Shown piece by piece: positions 1-9,600 of a stretch of 64,000 nucleotides of DNA. This stretch comes from Rhodoblastus acidophilus (GTDB lineage Bacteria; Pseudomonadota; Alphaproteobacteria; Rhizobiales; Beijerinckiaceae). The translations under genes and the position numbers were made by a program. The notes beneath the pieces were generated by a model. It saw only the letters and a list, made by a program, of their open reading frames with translations. It was not told the DNA's origin and did not search any database. The DNA lies in assembly GCF_025961575.1 (NCBI RefSeq), contig NZ_JAOQNX010000006.1, positions 62,001-126,000 on the forward strand. Reading direction: 5' to 3'. Within the stretch, counting starts at the first letter, position 1; the number at the start of each line of letters is the position of its first letter.

Positions 1-675
1 GCGGGCGCAAGCGGCGTCACTTACATCTTCGCTGCGAGTGGCGTCGATACGTCGATCACCGTAACGTCAGGCTCGCTTATCCTGCCTATCGAGCCGACGC
101 TGATCGAAGGCGGCGCCTACATGCTGTCCCACGCGGGGACCGCCCAGGCCCGCGTCTGGCAAGGCACGGGAAACACGGGGACGGGGAATTACGCCAGCGC
201 GCCGTTCGCCGCGACGGGCCTGACGGCGGCAAGCCAGACCAACGTCGAGTTTTCGAATGGAACGATCTTGCGACCGCAATTCGAGCCGGGAAGCGTCGCT
301 ACGGCGTTTGAGCGCCGGCCGCCCAGCGTCGAACTCGCGATCTGCCAGCGCTATTTCCAGACGAGCTATGGGCCTGGGGTGGCGCCAGGGACAGCCAACG
401 CGATCACGCCCTACGCTCACTGTATGGACGCAACGCAGTCATACGGTACCGTGAACGTCGCGCTGCCTGTATCCATGAGGTCTATTCCAAGCATAACAAT
501 ATACAGCCCGCATTCCGGGTATATTGGGTACGTTTATAATGGCAATTCTGGGGTCGATGTTGTCGCATTTGCAGGATCGGTGACGCAGAATGGTTTGATG
601 ATCACAGTGAATGGGGTGTCTGTTCCGACCTCAAATTCGTTGTATGCGTCGTTTATAGCCAGCGCGGAGCTTTGA
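1..675 (+). CDS. Phage tail/receptor-binding protein, 5' end missing
   Basis: The frame is open from base 1, so the gene starts left of the window; 224 residues are visible. The middle carries a pattern common near the ends of phage tail proteins: a segment around ILRPQFEPGSVATAFERR followed by a CQRYF stretch, usually just before a distal receptor-binding domain. The last 60 or so codons, from about base 480, are clearly more A+T-rich than the rest, as if the distal domain had been swapped in by recombination. The next gene starts 3 bases after the stop. The tail assignment is by motif and neighbourhood; the exact role (fibre or tail-tip protein) is inference. Confidence 0.6.
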   Translation, partial: AGASGVTYIFAASGVDTSITVTSGSLILPIEPTLIEGGAYMLSHAGTAQARVWQGTGNTGTGNYASAPFAATGLTAASQTNVEFSNGTILRPQFEPGSVATAFERRPPSVELAICQRYFQTSYGPGVAPGTANAITPYAHCMDATQSYGTVNVALPVSMRSIPSITIYSPHSGYIGYVYNGNSGVDVVAFAGSVTQNGLMITVNGVSVPTSNSLYASFIASAEL

Positions 676-678
676 TCC

Positions 679-1134
679 ATGTTTATGTACACGCTCACCA
701 GCGCCGCGCTCGCCGCCGACGCGCAATCCATTCTCAGGTCGGACGGGGCCTATATACCGCCCGATCCGGCGAACTCTGATTTCGCCGCGTATCTTGCGTG
801 GCTCGCCGTCGGCAATGCGCCCACCCCATATGCGCCGCCCCCGCCACCCGTTCCTTCGCAGGTGACGCGAAAGCAATTCTTTCAAGCTGCAGCTCAAACA
901 CAGATCATCACGCAGGATGAAGCGCTCGCCGTGCTGGCGACCGGAACCGTTCCCACGCGTCTTGGCGCCGCGATAGCCACACTTCCAGTCCCGGAACAGT
1001 TCGCGGCGAAGATGGCGATCCTCGGTGATCCCGTTTTCTATCGCACCGACGCCAAGCTGAGCGCGCTCGGCACGGCAATCGGCAAGTCGAGCGCCGATAT
1101 CGACGACTTGTTCACGTTGGCCGCCACGCTCTGA
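679..1134 (+). CDS. Small phage tail-associated protein (possible tail fibre assembly factor)
   Basis: This 151-residue protein begins 3 bases after the tail gene. Its N-terminal half has a segment (DGAYIPPDPANSDFAAYLAWL, residues about 23-43) like those in many small proteins encoded directly behind phage tail fibres, where they are presumed chaperones or fibre-assembly factors. A proline run (about residues 53-61) links it to an alpha-helical C-terminal half. No catalytic motif is visible. The phage role rests on position and on this N-terminal pattern. Confidence 0.5.
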   Translation: MFMYTLTSAALAADAQSILRSDGAYIPPDPANSDFAAYLAWLAVGNAPTPYAPPPPPVPSQVTRKQFFQAAAQTQIITQDEALAVLATGTVPTRLGAAIATLPVPEQFAAKMAILGDPVFYRTDAKLSALGTAIGKSSADIDDLFTLAATL

Positions 1135-1171
1135 ACGACAACGCGGCGCGGCAAAATATTCGGAGCCTCTC

Positions 1172-2002
1172 ATGGAATGGAAAAACCCGGACGGGTCAGT
1201 CACCCGCGGCATTGTCATCGAAGACGGCGCCGGCAACAAGGTCACGAATTTTAGCGGTGGAGGCGGTGGCGGCTCCAACGCGAGCGTGGGAGCCGCCGGC
1301 TCAGCCGCGCCGACCAGCGCCACCGAGATCGGCTTCGTCAATGCCCTCGGCAACCTCGCCGCGGTCGCCTCCGCGAACCCTTTGCCCGTCACTTTTAGCG
1401 CCGGCGTGACCACCACCGACAGTGGCGCGGCGATCACCGGCGCCGTCATGCCGACGGGCGGTTCTGGCCTCACGGGATGGCTCTCCGCCATTTGGTCGAA
1501 ACTGTCGGGGACGCTGAGCGTCAGCGGCGCCGTTTCAGTTTCGAATCTCCCGTCCTCTCAGACGGTCGCCTGGTCAGGTCAAAGCGTCTCGCTGAGCGGA
1601 ACGCTGCCGGCTTTCGCGACGACGCCAACTTTCAACATCGCCAATGCGATTCCCGCCGGCGCCAATGTCATCGGCTCGGTCAATCTCGCGCTTGGCGGCG
1701 CCGCGATCTCCTCGACCAATCCGGTCGCGACCACTGAAACCTACGCAAATCTCGCTACAGGCCAGATCAGCATTGCGAGTTCGGCGACGCAGATCGTTCC
1801 CGCGCGCGCCGGCCGCAAGGAAGTCACCATCGCCAATCACGGGACGACCGCCGTCTACATCGGCGGCGCCGCGGTCACGGCCGCAACCGGCCTGTTCCTT
1901 GCGGGTGTGCAGGGCCAGGGCATCACCATCACCGGCGGCGGCGCCGTCTATGCGATCACCGCTTCGGGCTCCCAGACCGTTTCATTTCTTGAGGTCTACT
2001 AA
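1172..2002 (+). CDS. Gly/Ser/Ala-rich phage structural protein
   Basis: A 276-residue protein rich in Gly, Ser, Ala, Thr and Val with a poly-glycine stretch near residue 30, typical of low-complexity phage baseplate or tail-surface proteins. It starts MEWKNPDGS after a GGAG ribosome site 7 bases upstream. Its stop overlaps the start of the next gene by one base, so it belongs to the same transcription unit. The C-terminal 80 residues look like a small beta-sandwich ending in a conserved-looking SFLEVY. No enzyme motif is visible and the exact structural role is unknown. Confidence 0.5.
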   Translation: MEWKNPDGSVTRGIVIEDGAGNKVTNFSGGGGGGSNASVGAAGSAAPTSATEIGFVNALGNLAAVASANPLPVTFSAGVTTTDSGAAITGAVMPTGGSGLTGWLSAIWSKLSGTLSVSGAVSVSNLPSSQTVAWSGQSVSLSGTLPAFATTPTFNIANAIPAGANVIGSVNLALGGAAISSTNPVATTETYANLATGQISIASSATQIVPARAGRKEVTIANHGTTAVYIGGAAVTAATGLFLAGVQGQGITITGGGAVYAITASGSQTVSFLEVY

Positions 2003-4761
2003 TGCGCCTTGTTCGATTTTCGCTCACAGCCCTGATGCTGACGTCAGCGCAAGTCGCGGGGGCGGGGCAGGAGAACAAGCCGGCGCTTTTCGCCGCCCAG
2101 CGCCTCTACAATGCCGGCGGCGCGACCATCCTCGGAAGCGGAGCGCATTTCGCAGGACCTGGCCGGCGCTATATCCAGCCGGCTTTGGTGAACAATTACG
2201 CGGTCGCCTTCGGCGATTCCCGCACCGCGAATTCGACCATTTTTCCGCCCTGGAATGCCGCCGCCGCTACCTTCACCGCGTCCACCGACTACTCGAACGG
2301 TCATGCGGGCTGGCTCTTCCCCCTCTCCGGCAACAGGTATCTGGCCGAGATCGGTTGGAACTATGGCGTCGGCGCGCAAACCACCGCCGGCATAGCCGGG
2401 CGCTTGAATGCGACGACCCAATATTGCAGCGACGCCTCGACCATCGGCTACGCCTGCTTCAACGGCGCGAATGCGACGCTGACCGCGGCGATCACCCCGA
2501 ATACGAGTTCTCCGCTTACGATCGCTCTCTCGGGCCTTTCCGGCGTCCCAGCGGCCGGCGACTACATCACCATCGCCAATGCGACCAATTACGGCTGTCA
2601 GATCACCGATTACAACAGCGCGACTCCGAGCGTCACCGTGCCGGCGAACTGCATCACCGCCTCCACGACTGCGGGTTCCTCAGTCGCGCTCGCCCATCCC
2701 GCGGCGGTCTCGGCGTTTACCACCTTCGCGCCGTTCAACGCCACCAGCTCCGCCGGCGCGACCATCACCGACCTCGACACCAACAAAGCCAATGGCGGCG
2801 CCTATTTCGGCGGCGCCTATTCCATCGTGACAGATCCCGCGCAAACCATTTTCCTCCTCGCCGGCACCAATGATGGCAATAGAGGCGCGGTCAACGCCAT
2901 TTCCGCTCTTCAGGCGATCTTCGACGCCTTCGGCCCGACGGCGGCCAACAAAATCGTCATCGTCGGCGACGAGGTTCCGCGCGGTCTCGCCGAAGGCTTT
3001 TCGAACGCCAACAAGAGCGCGCTGGGCGCGCCCGAAGTTTGGACCATTCCTTCCGCGTCGCCTTACACGGTGGAGGTTTACAACTCCGCGAATTACTGGG
3101 ACACCCAACAGGTGTTTTACGCGCCCTGCGGCGCCACGACGACGGGAACGCCGGCCAACACCTATTCGTGCGGCACGGGAGCCTCCGGCGTAACGTTCAG
3201 CCCGGGCGCCAACGACGGCGTCGCTCTGACGCCTGTCGCCTCCGCGCCCACACAAGGGCAATATGCCGTCAGCAACGGCGTCTACACTTTTAACAGCGCC
3301 GACGCCGGCAAGAAGATCGCCGTCTACTACAGGTGGAAATCGAACAACGCGCCTGCGGGGTCCACCTATCTGACAACGATCCACAATTGGTTGAACGCCA
3401 CCTCGTGCGGCTCATGGACCGATCCGACTTCGGGGACGACCTATCCCGGCTTGTCCGGCGCGCAATGCCCGGGACTCTACCCCTGGGTCCACGTCGCCCC
3501 GACCTGGAGCGCGCATCTGGACCCGGCGGCGGTCGCCTCCGGAGGCTATTATTTCAACCTGCCCTACACGTCGGTGGACGGCCTCCATCCAACCCCGTAC
3601 GGCGGCGCCCTGCTTGCCAACGCCATGTTGCAGGCGGCGAGCCAGACATCGGCGATTCCGACCAGCCAACCGTTCACGCCCGCCGCCGCGCAAAACTATT
3701 TCTTCTACGCCACAAGCGTCACTTCGACGTCGGCGCAGGCATCGACATGTTCCGCCACGACCAAGAATTACTATCTTTCCAACGTTTATGTCGGCGGCAC
3801 GGCTCTGACCGCGATCCCGCAGGCGACCGCGCAAAACATCTTCAAGACGGGATCGAAACTTTACTTCTCCAACACGCTGCAGTCGCCGTTGAACGGAGCG
3901 ACGGTCGCTTGCGTGGATGCTGCGAACGGCCTGGTGCAAATGGCTTCCGCCAACAGCGCTTCGAACATGTCCGGTTCGCTCTACAATTGGGGTTTCGTGC
4001 AAAACGACAACACAAGCCCCGCCTCGTTCATCGGCGACAGCATCACCGGTCCCAACGTCTACGCGCTTCAAACGAATACCGCCTCGCCGCTCGCCAATAC
4101 TGGGACCCCATCCGGCTCTGGTATCGGCGCGACCGTCCTCAAGGGCGTTCCTTACGGCTGGACACTCGCCACTGACTCCGGATCGACGGCGGCGCTTTCC
4201 CAGGGCGTCCTCGGGCTGTCCTATGGTGTGGAGCAAAATCCATTCGGCGACGGTAATGATGATTTTGTTCTTCAGCTGCAAGGATACGCTGGCTCCGGCG
4301 CGCCGCAGGTCACCTTGTCCCAGATTATCCAGGCTCCAATCGCCACGTCCTTCACCGCCGGCCAATCCCATCGCGCCATTTGCCGGGTCAAGATCTCGGC
4401 TGGCGCCAACGGCCACCTCTACGGCGTGAAAGGCGTCGCGCTGCAATATTACGACCAGGTGACAGGCGGAACCTTCACGCCGCCGGGTCTGGCGTCGAAC
4501 ACCTATACCACCTGGGCGGCCCGCCATGGCGCGAGCGCAGTGGAATTCAACGACGCCAACATTGCTGCAGGGGCTCCGGGCGTCACGAGCACGAGTCTTG
4601 GCAATGTCCTGACGCTCGACGAATTGACCCCAATCGCCTCGGTGCAGGGAGCGGGGACTTTCAGCGCCCAACTCGCCTTCTACGTCACCTTCGCCGCAGG
4701 CGATCCTGTGTCCGCAACAATCCGGCTGCAATCATGCCGCGCCATGCAGGTGTCGCAATGA
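2002..4761 (+). CDS. SGNH/GDSL-hydrolase-domain tail spike-like protein with signal-peptide-like N-terminus
   Basis: A 919-residue protein. Residues 1-22 read as a Sec signal peptide (basic start, hydrophobic core, small residues before AGAGQ). The SGNH hydrolase blocks are visible: GDSR at 71-74 (nucleophile Ser73), GTND at 288-291, and DGLHP at 526-530, giving a likely Ser73/Asp526/His529 set. This family deacylates or cleaves esters on glycans; in phage tails such domains can trim acetyl groups from surface polysaccharide. Residues after about 560 are a long beta-rich, non-catalytic region, probably for trimerisation or receptor binding. It overlaps the next gene by 4 bases (ATGA). A signal peptide on a phage tail protein is unusual, so a cell-derived secreted esterase cannot be excluded. 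Confidence 0.6.
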   Translation: MRLVRFSLTALMLTSAQVAGAGQENKPALFAAQRLYNAGGATILGSGAHFAGPGRRYIQPALVNNYAVAFGDSRTANSTIFPPWNAAAATFTASTDYSNGHAGWLFPLSGNRYLAEIGWNYGVGAQTTAGIAGRLNATTQYCSDASTIGYACFNGANATLTAAITPNTSSPLTIALSGLSGVPAAGDYITIANATNYGCQITDYNSATPSVTVPANCITASTTAGSSVALAHPAAVSAFTTFAPFNATSSAGATITDLDTNKANGGAYFGGAYSIVTDPAQTIFLLAGTNDGNRGAVNAISALQAIFDAFGPTAANKIVIVGDEVPRGLAEGFSNANKSALGAPEVWTIPSASPYTVEVYNSANYWDTQQVFYAPCGATTTGTPANTYSCGTGASGVTFSPGANDGVALTPVASAPTQGQYAVSNGVYTFNSADAGKKIAVYYRWKSNNAPAGSTYLTTIHNWLNATSCGSWTDPTSGTTYPGLSGAQCPGLYPWVHVAPTWSAHLDPAAVASGGYYFNLPYTSVDGLHPTPYGGALLANAMLQAASQTSAIPTSQPFTPAAAQNYFFYATSVTSTSAQASTCSATTKNYYLSNVYVGGTALTAIPQATAQNIFKTGSKLYFSNTLQSPLNGATVACVDAANGLVQMASANSASNMSGSLYNWGFVQNDNTSPASFIGDSITGPNVYALQTNTASPLANTGTPSGSGIGATVLKGVPYGWTLATDSGSTAALSQGVLGLSYGVEQNPFGDGNDDFVLQLQGYAGSGAPQVTLSQIIQAPIATSFTAGQSHRAICRVKISAGANGHLYGVKGVALQYYDQVTGGTFTPPGLASNTYTTWAARHGASAVEFNDANIAAGAPGVTSTSLGNVLTLDELTPIASVQGAGTFSAQLAFYVTFAAGDPVSATIRLQSCRAMQVSQ

Positions 4762-5540
4762 CCACGACCTACAATCTTCGCGCGTCCACCAACGCCACGT
4801 TCCGGTGGACCCGCGACTTCTCGGCCCTGGCGCGTGTCTATGGCGTCGCTGGCTCCACCCTCCGCATGCAGGCGCGGCTGACAGCGTTTGCGGCCGATCC
4901 GCCCGTCTACGAATGGTGTTCGGCCAACATCTCCGGCGGCATGGCGCGGTTCGATGCTGCGACCGGCCTCTGCGTGTTCTCCGCGCCGGCCTCGGATATG
5001 GCGCAGATGCCCCCTCGTCTCGTCTATGACTGTCGGCTGGAATTGACGAGCGGCGCCATCGTGCCGCTGTTCACTGGACGCCTCGCCTTCTCTCAGGGCG
5101 TCACGCGGTTCGCCTCCGACCTCGCCGCGACGGGACAGGTGCCGCTTGGCGATACGGTCGCTGTCGACGGCGAGACATCGGAGACGCCGACGGTCTTGCC
5201 GGTCGCGATGACGGCGGCTGTCTCTGCTATTCAGTCGTCCGTCCAGGCGGCCGCCGCCAGCGCCGCCGGGGCGGCGGACCGCGCTGCGGCTGCGGCCCAG
5301 AGCGCCGCAGCCGCCGCTCAGAGCGCGGCCGCCGCCGCCCAAAGCGGGGAAGCCGCCGCTGCCACAAGCGTCACGCCCACCGCCTTGACCGCGTGTTTCG
5401 CCGCGCTTTCTCCCTCTCAGACGGCGGCTCTGGCGCAATTGCTCATCGCCGCCCTGCCCGATATGTCTTCCGGCTCCGTTCCTGTCGTGGGCGGGCAGGC
5501 CTTCGTTGACGCCTCAGGCTTTCTCGTTAGAGCAGTATGA
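4758..5540 (+). CDS. Phage protein with alanine-rich coiled-coil (hypothetical)
   Basis: 260 residues, started at the ATG overlapping the previous stop (ATGA) rather than at longer in-frame options that would lie inside the upstream gene. Residues 1-140 look like a small beta-sandwich similar to those in phage tail-tip accessory proteins; residues about 155-205 are an alanine/serine/glutamine-rich repeat (AAAQSA-type heptads) expected to form a trimeric coiled coil; a short C-terminal domain follows. No enzyme motif is visible. Its tight coupling to the two spike-like genes suggests a connector or stalk protein, but that is inference. Confidence 0.5.
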   Translation: MTTTYNLRASTNATFRWTRDFSALARVYGVAGSTLRMQARLTAFAADPPVYEWCSANISGGMARFDAATGLCVFSAPASDMAQMPPRLVYDCRLELTSGAIVPLFTGRLAFSQGVTRFASDLAATGQVPLGDTVAVDGETSETPTVLPVAMTAAVSAIQSSVQAAAASAAGAADRAAAAAQSAAAAAQSAAAAAQSGEAAAATSVTPTALTACFAALSPSQTAALAQLLIAALPDMSSGSVPVVGGQAFVDASGFLVRAV

Positions 5541-7846
5541 CCATGATCATCAGATTCATCGTTGCGTCGATTTTCGTTTCCACGGCCGCTTTCGCCGCTG
5601 GCATGGGATCGAACCGCGTGCTTGGCGTCTCAGAAGGCGGGACCGGGACGCCGAGCGGCCCCGCCGCTGTCCCCTTCATAGCTCCTGGCGGGGTCAGTTC
5701 GGCGTCCGCATTGTCGCGCGCCGGTCACCATCTCAACGTGATCGACGACTTCGGCGCCAAGGGTGACGGGCAATGGCCTTATTTGGCCGTGACCTGCCAA
5801 GCTGGAAGCGCCACGATCAGCTTCGCCTCGGCGACCTGGTCGAGCAAGACCTATACTCCCGTTTTCTCTGGGGCTGATGTCGGCAAGATCATCGCGGTTC
5901 CCGGCTGTGGCGGGACTTGGCTCGCTTATGGACCGGTGACGGTTTCCTCAGCAGGGTCGAGCTATGTCTATGGCGCAATCATCACGCTGAACGGCGGGAC
6001 GGGCCCCGAGCCGATCAAGGTCATGGTGACGGCCACGACAGCGAGCGACGGCGTCAGCGCGGGAGGCGTCGCCTCCGCTGTGCTTTACAACCCCGGAATT
6101 TTCACCACGACCCCATCAGGCGTTTTGTCTCAGGCTTCCACGAACGGGACCGGGACCGGCGCGACGTTTGCAGCGCCGAACTTCACCTCTGTATTGTCCG
6201 CGACCATCAAGGCGGTCAATTCCGCATCCAGCGTCACGTTGTCGACCAGTGCGGCGGCGTCGCAAACCGGCGTGGCGCAATTTGTCACCTACGGCCACGA
6301 CGATCAGCCAGCGTTCGCGTCCGCGCTTTCGGCGATGATCGTGAACCCCACGCGCGGTTCGCGGCTTTACGTTCCGACGCCTCCAGGGCAGGGCTATTTG
6401 TTCGGTTCGCAGCTTTCGCTTATCGGCGCGAGCGCAACGCCCTACGATTACGAAAACGCCGTCACCATTGAGGGGGACGGGCGCGCATCCACGATCCGCG
6501 CGGCCGCCGTGATGGACAGCGTCATCCAAAAGGATGCGGTCTGGAGCCGCGGCTATCGCGTGGCCGGTTTGCAAATCGACGCCGCCGCCATGGCGATTCA
6601 CGGCGTCAGTATTTTGAATGGCCAGAACAATTACATCGACCATAACTGGATCACGAACGCGGCGCCGGGTGGGTCGAATGTGTTGCTGGCCCAAGGAGGG
6701 ACGGGCGCTGGGACGGACACCGTCAGCGACAACTATATTCTGAACGATTCCGCCGTGATCCCCGACCTCGCGCACATGCCCACCTTCGCGCTAGATGTTG
6801 AAAGTCCTGACAATAACATCATGTTCAATTTCATGGTGAATGGTTCTTATTGTCAAGTGTACGACGGAGGCTCAAACAATCATTTTGTCACAAATCACGG
6901 ATACGCAATTCCTTCTGCATTTTACGCTCCCTATAATATGTGCGCGCGTGGCGCATCAACCTGGGTGGGAAACACGTCGGGCGGCGGAACGACCGTCGCC
7001 GGCTATTACGTCACCGGCTATGCCTCGCATCTGACGGGCAACCATGCGCAAGGCGATCCCATCGGCTATCTCGTCGCCAGCGGCGTGCAGGACGCGCATC
7101 TGGTTGGCAATTGGGCGGACGAGGGCAGCGTTCCGATCGCTGTGCAGCAAAACGGAGCGCCTGGCGTGAACACGGTGGTGGCGGCAAATACCGGGCTCCA
7201 ACCCGTCTACCAGAACTACAATGGTGGGTTTTATTCTGGGATTGGTCAGCATGTGAAGGGAGGCGCCAGCGGCCCTCTGGGCTGGCTTGGTTCCTACGGC
7301 TACGTCAACGGGCAGGGGAATTTCGCGTTGGGGTCTGGCATCGACGACCATTATCGCAAAGGGTGCTTTATTCGCTCGTCGGTCGGAACGAATGGATGGA
7401 ACGGCGATAGCCAGGTTGTCGATTGCGTCATGTACGGGTCGGGAACAAGCGCCGCCAACATCACCTCGACCGGTAACATGCCTCCCGGCGGCGTAAATGA
7501 GATATTCGTACCGATCAATATCCCCTTTTCGGAAGATGTCACGGTCAAGCTGCACGCCTATTGCTCGACACAGGATTATGGATACTGGACCGTCAATTTC
7601 GGATTGATCGCCAACAAGAGTGCGGCGGGCGTCCAGTTCGAAGGGGCCAGCGGTCCAACGACCACGCCACCGACCTTCACCTCGGTCCGCAAGTCCACGG
7701 GCGCCGCTTCATGGACGCCCTCGGTCGTTCTCGATACGACCAATGGCGGGGCCTACCTGACCGGGACCGGAACCTGCACGGGCGGCAAGACGATTTATTG
7801 GGTCGCCGATGTGCATATCGTCGAAACCGGCGCCGGCGCGAACTGA
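5537..7846 (+). CDS. Tail spike-like protein with pectate-lyase-type right-handed beta-helix
   Basis: 769 residues overlapping the previous stop by 4 bases. Residues 1-20 again look like a signal peptide, followed by a GGTGTPSG linker of the kind seen before phage spike domains. The NVIDDFGAKGDG segment (about residues 67-78) is the usual entry to the pectate-lyase/GH28-like beta-helix of polysaccharide-cleaving spikes. The helix runs to about residue 600, with Asn/Asp/Gly-rich turns, and a compact C-terminal domain follows. A patch at about 6790-6950 is A+T-richer than its surroundings. The likely role is binding or depolymerising a surface glycan; the catalytic residues were not located. 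Confidence 0.6.
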   Translation: MTMIIRFIVASIFVSTAAFAAGMGSNRVLGVSEGGTGTPSGPAAVPFIAPGGVSSASALSRAGHHLNVIDDFGAKGDGQWPYLAVTCQAGSATISFASATWSSKTYTPVFSGADVGKIIAVPGCGGTWLAYGPVTVSSAGSSYVYGAIITLNGGTGPEPIKVMVTATTASDGVSAGGVASAVLYNPGIFTTTPSGVLSQASTNGTGTGATFAAPNFTSVLSATIKAVNSASSVTLSTSAAASQTGVAQFVTYGHDDQPAFASALSAMIVNPTRGSRLYVPTPPGQGYLFGSQLSLIGASATPYDYENAVTIEGDGRASTIRAAAVMDSVIQKDAVWSRGYRVAGLQIDAAAMAIHGVSILNGQNNYIDHNWITNAAPGGSNVLLAQGGTGAGTDTVSDNYILNDSAVIPDLAHMPTFALDVESPDNNIMFNFMVNGSYCQVYDGGSNNHFVTNHGYAIPSAFYAPYNMCARGASTWVGNTSGGGTTVAGYYVTGYASHLTGNHAQGDPIGYLVASGVQDAHLVGNWADEGSVPIAVQQNGAPGVNTVVAANTGLQPVYQNYNGGFYSGIGQHVKGGASGPLGWLGSYGYVNGQGNFALGSGIDDHYRKGCFIRSSVGTNGWNGDSQVVDCVMYGSGTSAANITSTGNMPPGGVNEIFVPINIPFSEDVTVKLHAYCSTQDYGYWTVNFGLIANKSAAGVQFEGASGPTTTPPTFTSVRKSTGAASWTPSVVLDTTNGGAYLTGTGTCTGGKTIYWVADVHIVETGAGAN

Positions 7847-7985
7847 TGAGCGGGCGCTAGCGAGTTCGACGCTCTTTGGGATGAGCCCCTCAAGATCTTG
7901 ATGGGGCTGCGCGATCGGGGGCGGTCTCGAACCATTGATGACGCTCCGCGTCCGTCGTTCCCCTCCGGCTTTAAAGGAGAAATCC

Positions 7986-8531
7986 GTGACCTTCCTTGTT
8001 GATCCGCGCGGGTTCGCCGCCGCGGAATTCAAGACGCATATCTCGACGCTCAAATGGGCCAATTGGCGCCCGCAATTCGTGACCCTGCACAACACCGCCG
8101 AACCGAACCTCAAACAGTGGGCGCATTTCGGTCTCGGCAAGGCGCAGGGCGCGCAACGCATTCGCAATCTGAACACGTATTACAGGAAATTGGGTTGGCA
8201 CAGCGGACCGCACCTCTTTGTCGCGCCGGATTTCATCTGGATCGCTTGCGATCTGGAGCAGGATGGCGTTCACGCGTCCTGCTTCAACAAGACTTCCATC
8301 GGCGTGGAAATGGTCGGCGATTTCTCGACGGAGGCTTTTGACAGCGGCGATGGCGCCAAGGTTCGCGACAACGCTGTCGCGGCGGTCGCCGCGCTCTATG
8401 GCGTCCTCAAGCTCGATCCGGCGACGCTGCGTTTCCACCGGGAATGTAAGAGGGATCACCACGATTGCCCTGGCGCGCGCGTCGACAAGCCGGATTTTGT
8501 CGCGCGGGTAAAAACGGCTCTGGCGGCATGA
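7986..8531 (+). CDS. N-acetylmuramoyl-L-alanine amidase (Amidase_2 endolysin)
   Basis: Hydrolyses the amide bond between N-acetylmuramic acid and the stem peptide. The GTG at 7986 is chosen because AGGAG lies 6 bases upstream (7975-7979); a longer in-frame start at 7935 has no ribosome site. In the 181-residue product the zinc ligands of the T7-lysozyme-like fold are apparent: His35 in TLHNTA, His151 in RFHREC and Cys161 in the HDCPG motif. There is no signal peptide, as expected for a holin-dependent endolysin. It overlaps the lysozyme gene by 4 bases and forms the first gene of the lysis cassette. Confidence 0.8.
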   Translation: MTFLVDPRGFAAAEFKTHISTLKWANWRPQFVTLHNTAEPNLKQWAHFGLGKAQGAQRIRNLNTYYRKLGWHSGPHLFVAPDFIWIACDLEQDGVHASCFNKTSIGVEMVGDFSTEAFDSGDGAKVRDNAVAAVAALYGVLKLDPATLRFHRECKRDHHDCPGARVDKPDFVARVKTALAA

Positions 8532-9043
8532 GCGCGGTGGAGCTTTTCGCGGAGCTGCGCGAGCTCGCGGGCAAGAGCGCCCGCTGTCTGGAGACGACCA
8601 TGGACAACAAGGCCTACCAAGCCGCCGCGGCGACCATTGTGAAATTCTGGACGACGCGCGGCTTGACCCTCGAACAGGCCTGCGGCCTGCTCGCCCAGGC
8701 CGACGCCGAAAGCGCGCTGAACGCCAAGGCGGTGGGCGATCATGGCGAAGCCTTCGGACTCCACCAATGGCATGCCGCGCGCATCGACGCCATTCGCGAC
8801 GGCTGCGGAGTCGATCTGCGCGAAACACCGCCTCTCGACGACCAGCTGAAGGCGGCGTTCTGGGAGCTGACGCACACAGAGAAGCGCGCGTGGACGGCGA
8901 TCAGGCAGACGAAAAGCGCCTACGACGCTGGCTATGCCGCATGTCGTTTCTGGGAGCGGCCCGGCGCGCCCGGTCAATGCGCCAAGCGTGGCCAAAGAGC
9001 TGAATACTGGGAAGGTTACTTCTCCAGACATCCGGTCGCCTGA
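8528..9043 (+). CDS. Phage lysozyme-like muramidase (phage tail lysozyme family)
   Basis: 171 residues, starting at the ATGA overlap with the amidase stop. The core reads like the phage tail lysozyme domain: QADAESALNAKAVGDHGEAFG with likely catalytic Glu61, followed by GLHQWH and a C-terminal FWERPG segment. It would cut the glycan backbone while its neighbour cuts the peptide link. No signal sequence. It could be a structural (tail-tip) lysozyme or a second endolysin; the location inside the amidase-holin block favours lysis. Confidence 0.65.
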   Translation: MSAVELFAELRELAGKSARCLETTMDNKAYQAAAATIVKFWTTRGLTLEQACGLLAQADAESALNAKAVGDHGEAFGLHQWHAARIDAIRDGCGVDLRETPPLDDQLKAAFWELTHTEKRAWTAIRQTKSAYDAGYAACRFWERPGAPGQCAKRGQRAEYWEGYFSRHPVA

Positions 9044-9120
9044 CCGACCAACCTGCGCGTCGGGCGCCGGCCGGCGATGCGCGGCCATGACGACGCCGGC
9101 GGTCCTGAAAGGAAATCAAT

Positions 9121-9600
9121 ATGAACAACAACCTGCTCGCCAGGACGGCGTCCGCGTGCCTGCTGTTCCTCGGCATGGCTTCCGCCGCTTGCGCCGGCGA
9201 TGCGGCCTCGCCCGCCTCTGTCGTTGTGCCTTGGGGCGATTGGGTGTCGTCGGCTCTGGCCTCGCTTGGCTCCATAGCCATCGCGCTCCTGTCTTTCGTC
9301 GTGGCCAAATGGGCCCCCGCCTATGTCAAAGTTCTGCTGACGGACGATCTGATCGCCAAGGCCGTGAATTACGGCGTCGGCGCGGTGGAGGGCGCGGTTC
9401 ACGGCAAGACTTTGACGCTCGAAACGACCAACCTCGTCCTGGCCGCCGCCGAACGCTATGCGGTTGCATCGGCGCCGGCGATTTCCAAATGGCTCGGCGT
9501 CAACCTGCGCCCGCTGATCCTCGCCAAGCTGTCCGCGCTGGGCGTTGTCCCTGCCGACGCCTCCGCCGAGTTGGTCGGCGCGGCCGTGGCGACGAAATGA
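9121..9600 (+). CDS. Holin-like membrane protein
   Basis: 159 residues. An N-terminal hydrophobic segment (about 8-26) ends in AACAGDA and may be a signal peptide or first membrane span; a second span covers about 46-64 (ASLGSIAIALLSFVVAKWA). The rest is an amphipathic, Ala/Val-rich helical region. One or two spans plus a helical tail, directly behind two wall-degrading enzymes, fits a holin of the LLH-like type. Its stop overlaps the next start (ATGA). Function is by position and topology only. Confidence 0.5.
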   Translation: MNNNLLARTASACLLFLGMASAACAGDAASPASVVVPWGDWVSSALASLGSIAIALLSFVVAKWAPAYVKVLLTDDLIAKAVNYGVGAVEGAVHGKTLTLETTNLVLAAAERYAVASAPAISKWLGVNLRPLILAKLSALGVVPADASAELVGAAVATK

